DNA of 5,979 nt from contig PMCR01000468.1 in the NCBI GenBank assembly GCA_003155465.1, forward strand, positions 1 through 5,979, given 5' to 3'. Both the position numbers and the translations under genes were made by a program. The DNA is from Myxococcales bacterium. Its GTDB lineage: Bacteria; Myxococcota; Polyangia; Fen-1088. Shown here one piece after another: positions 5,672 through 5,979 of the stretch. The stretch's first letter is position 1. The number at the start of each line of letters is the position of its first letter. A model generated the notes under the pieces. That model did not search any database. It was not told the DNA's origin and worked only from the letters and a program-made list of their open reading frames with translations.

Positions 5672-5979
5672 GTGGCCAGGTTCACTTCCGCGCCCGAGAC
5701 CTTCTTCGTCGAGGAAATGCCCGCCTATTTGCCTGCGGGGGAAGGGCCACACACATTCGTGTGGATCGAAAAGCGGGGACTGACAACGTTCGAAGCGCTT
5801 GCTCGCCTGGCCGGTGCCCTGGGCGTGCAGGCCCGCGACGTGGGATACGCGGGCATGAAGGACCGCAATGCGACAACCCGCCAGTGGCTGAGCCTGCCGG
5901 AGGTAGAGCCGTCGCTTGCCGCAGCCGTCGAGTTGGACGGACTGCGGGTGCTCGAAGCGCGCCGTCACCGCAACAAGCT
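5672..5979 (+). CDS. truD: tRNA pseudouridine(13) synthase TruD, N-terminal part (cut by window edge)
   Basis: TruD converts uridine 13 of certain tRNAs, such as tRNA-Glu, to pseudouridine in the cytosol, without a cofactor. The 102 visible codons match the family N terminus: the FFVEEMPAYLPAGEGPHTFVWIEKRG region, then D56-V-G-Y-A-G-M-K-D64-R-N-A-T-T-R-Q, where D64 is the catalytic aspartate of the G-x-K-D-R motif (Asp80 in E. coli). The sequence breaks off at RHRNK, the usual R-x-N-K-L block. Family proteins are roughly 340-430 aa, so most of the enzyme lies to the right. The start GTG at 5672 is the first usable initiator after the in-frame stop TAG at 5618-5620, apart from CTG codons at 5633 and 5636. 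The ribosome site is poor. Whether the gene is complete cannot be judged. Confidence 0.92.
   Translation, partial: MARFTSAPETFFVEEMPAYLPAGEGPHTFVWIEKRGLTTFEALARLAGALGVQARDVGYAGMKDRNATTRQWLSLPEVEPSLAAAVELDGLRVLEARRHRNK

Noticed and set aside
5319..5672. 117-aa plus-strand frame in the bamD-truD gap
   Set aside because: The translation is an Arg/Ser/Pro-rich product of the repeats, overlaps the end of bamD, and has no ribosome site or motif.

Overview
This is a GC-rich, densely coded piece of a chromosome from a Gram-negative bacterium. An outer membrane is implied by a BamD lipoprotein, and meso-diaminopimelate peptidoglycan by Mpl. The 3' end of the 5S rRNA, the cysteine-rich secreted protein and the general gene content look most like a myxobacterial or other former deltaproteobacterial lineage. 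That placement is inference from style and recalled similarity, not from a search.

Layout: the window opens in the last bases of a 5S rRNA gene (end of an rRNA operon) with a strong intrinsic terminator (33-65). A small cysteine-rich, probably zinc-binding protein of unknown function (72-563, minus) runs toward that terminator. It is divergent from tyrS (578-1819, plus), encoding tyrosyl-tRNA synthetase. tyrS converges on mpl (1869-3704, minus), and the 49-bp gap carries a long hairpin. mpl encodes the murein-tripeptide recycling ligase, here with an extra C-terminal GNAT acetyltransferase domain. Upstream of mpl on the same strand lies a secreted protein with eight cysteines in its mature part (3795-4502). 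That gene is divergent, across only 23 bp, from bamD (4526-5353, plus). A 318-bp non-coding stretch (5354-5671) follows, holding a possible promoter and a very GC-rich set of direct and inverted repeats. The window ends inside truD, the tRNA pseudouridine-13 synthase (from 5672, cut at the right edge).

Functionally the window mixes translation (5S rRNA, TyrRS, TruD) with cell-envelope upkeep (Mpl, BamD, the secreted Cys protein). Most of it is ordinary housekeeping. I found no defence system, mobile element, CRISPR array or biosynthetic cluster. The features most worth a second look are the Mpl-GNAT fusion, the two uncharacterised cysteine-rich proteins, the inverted-repeat region before truD, and the very short divergent spacers that point to near-leaderless transcripts.
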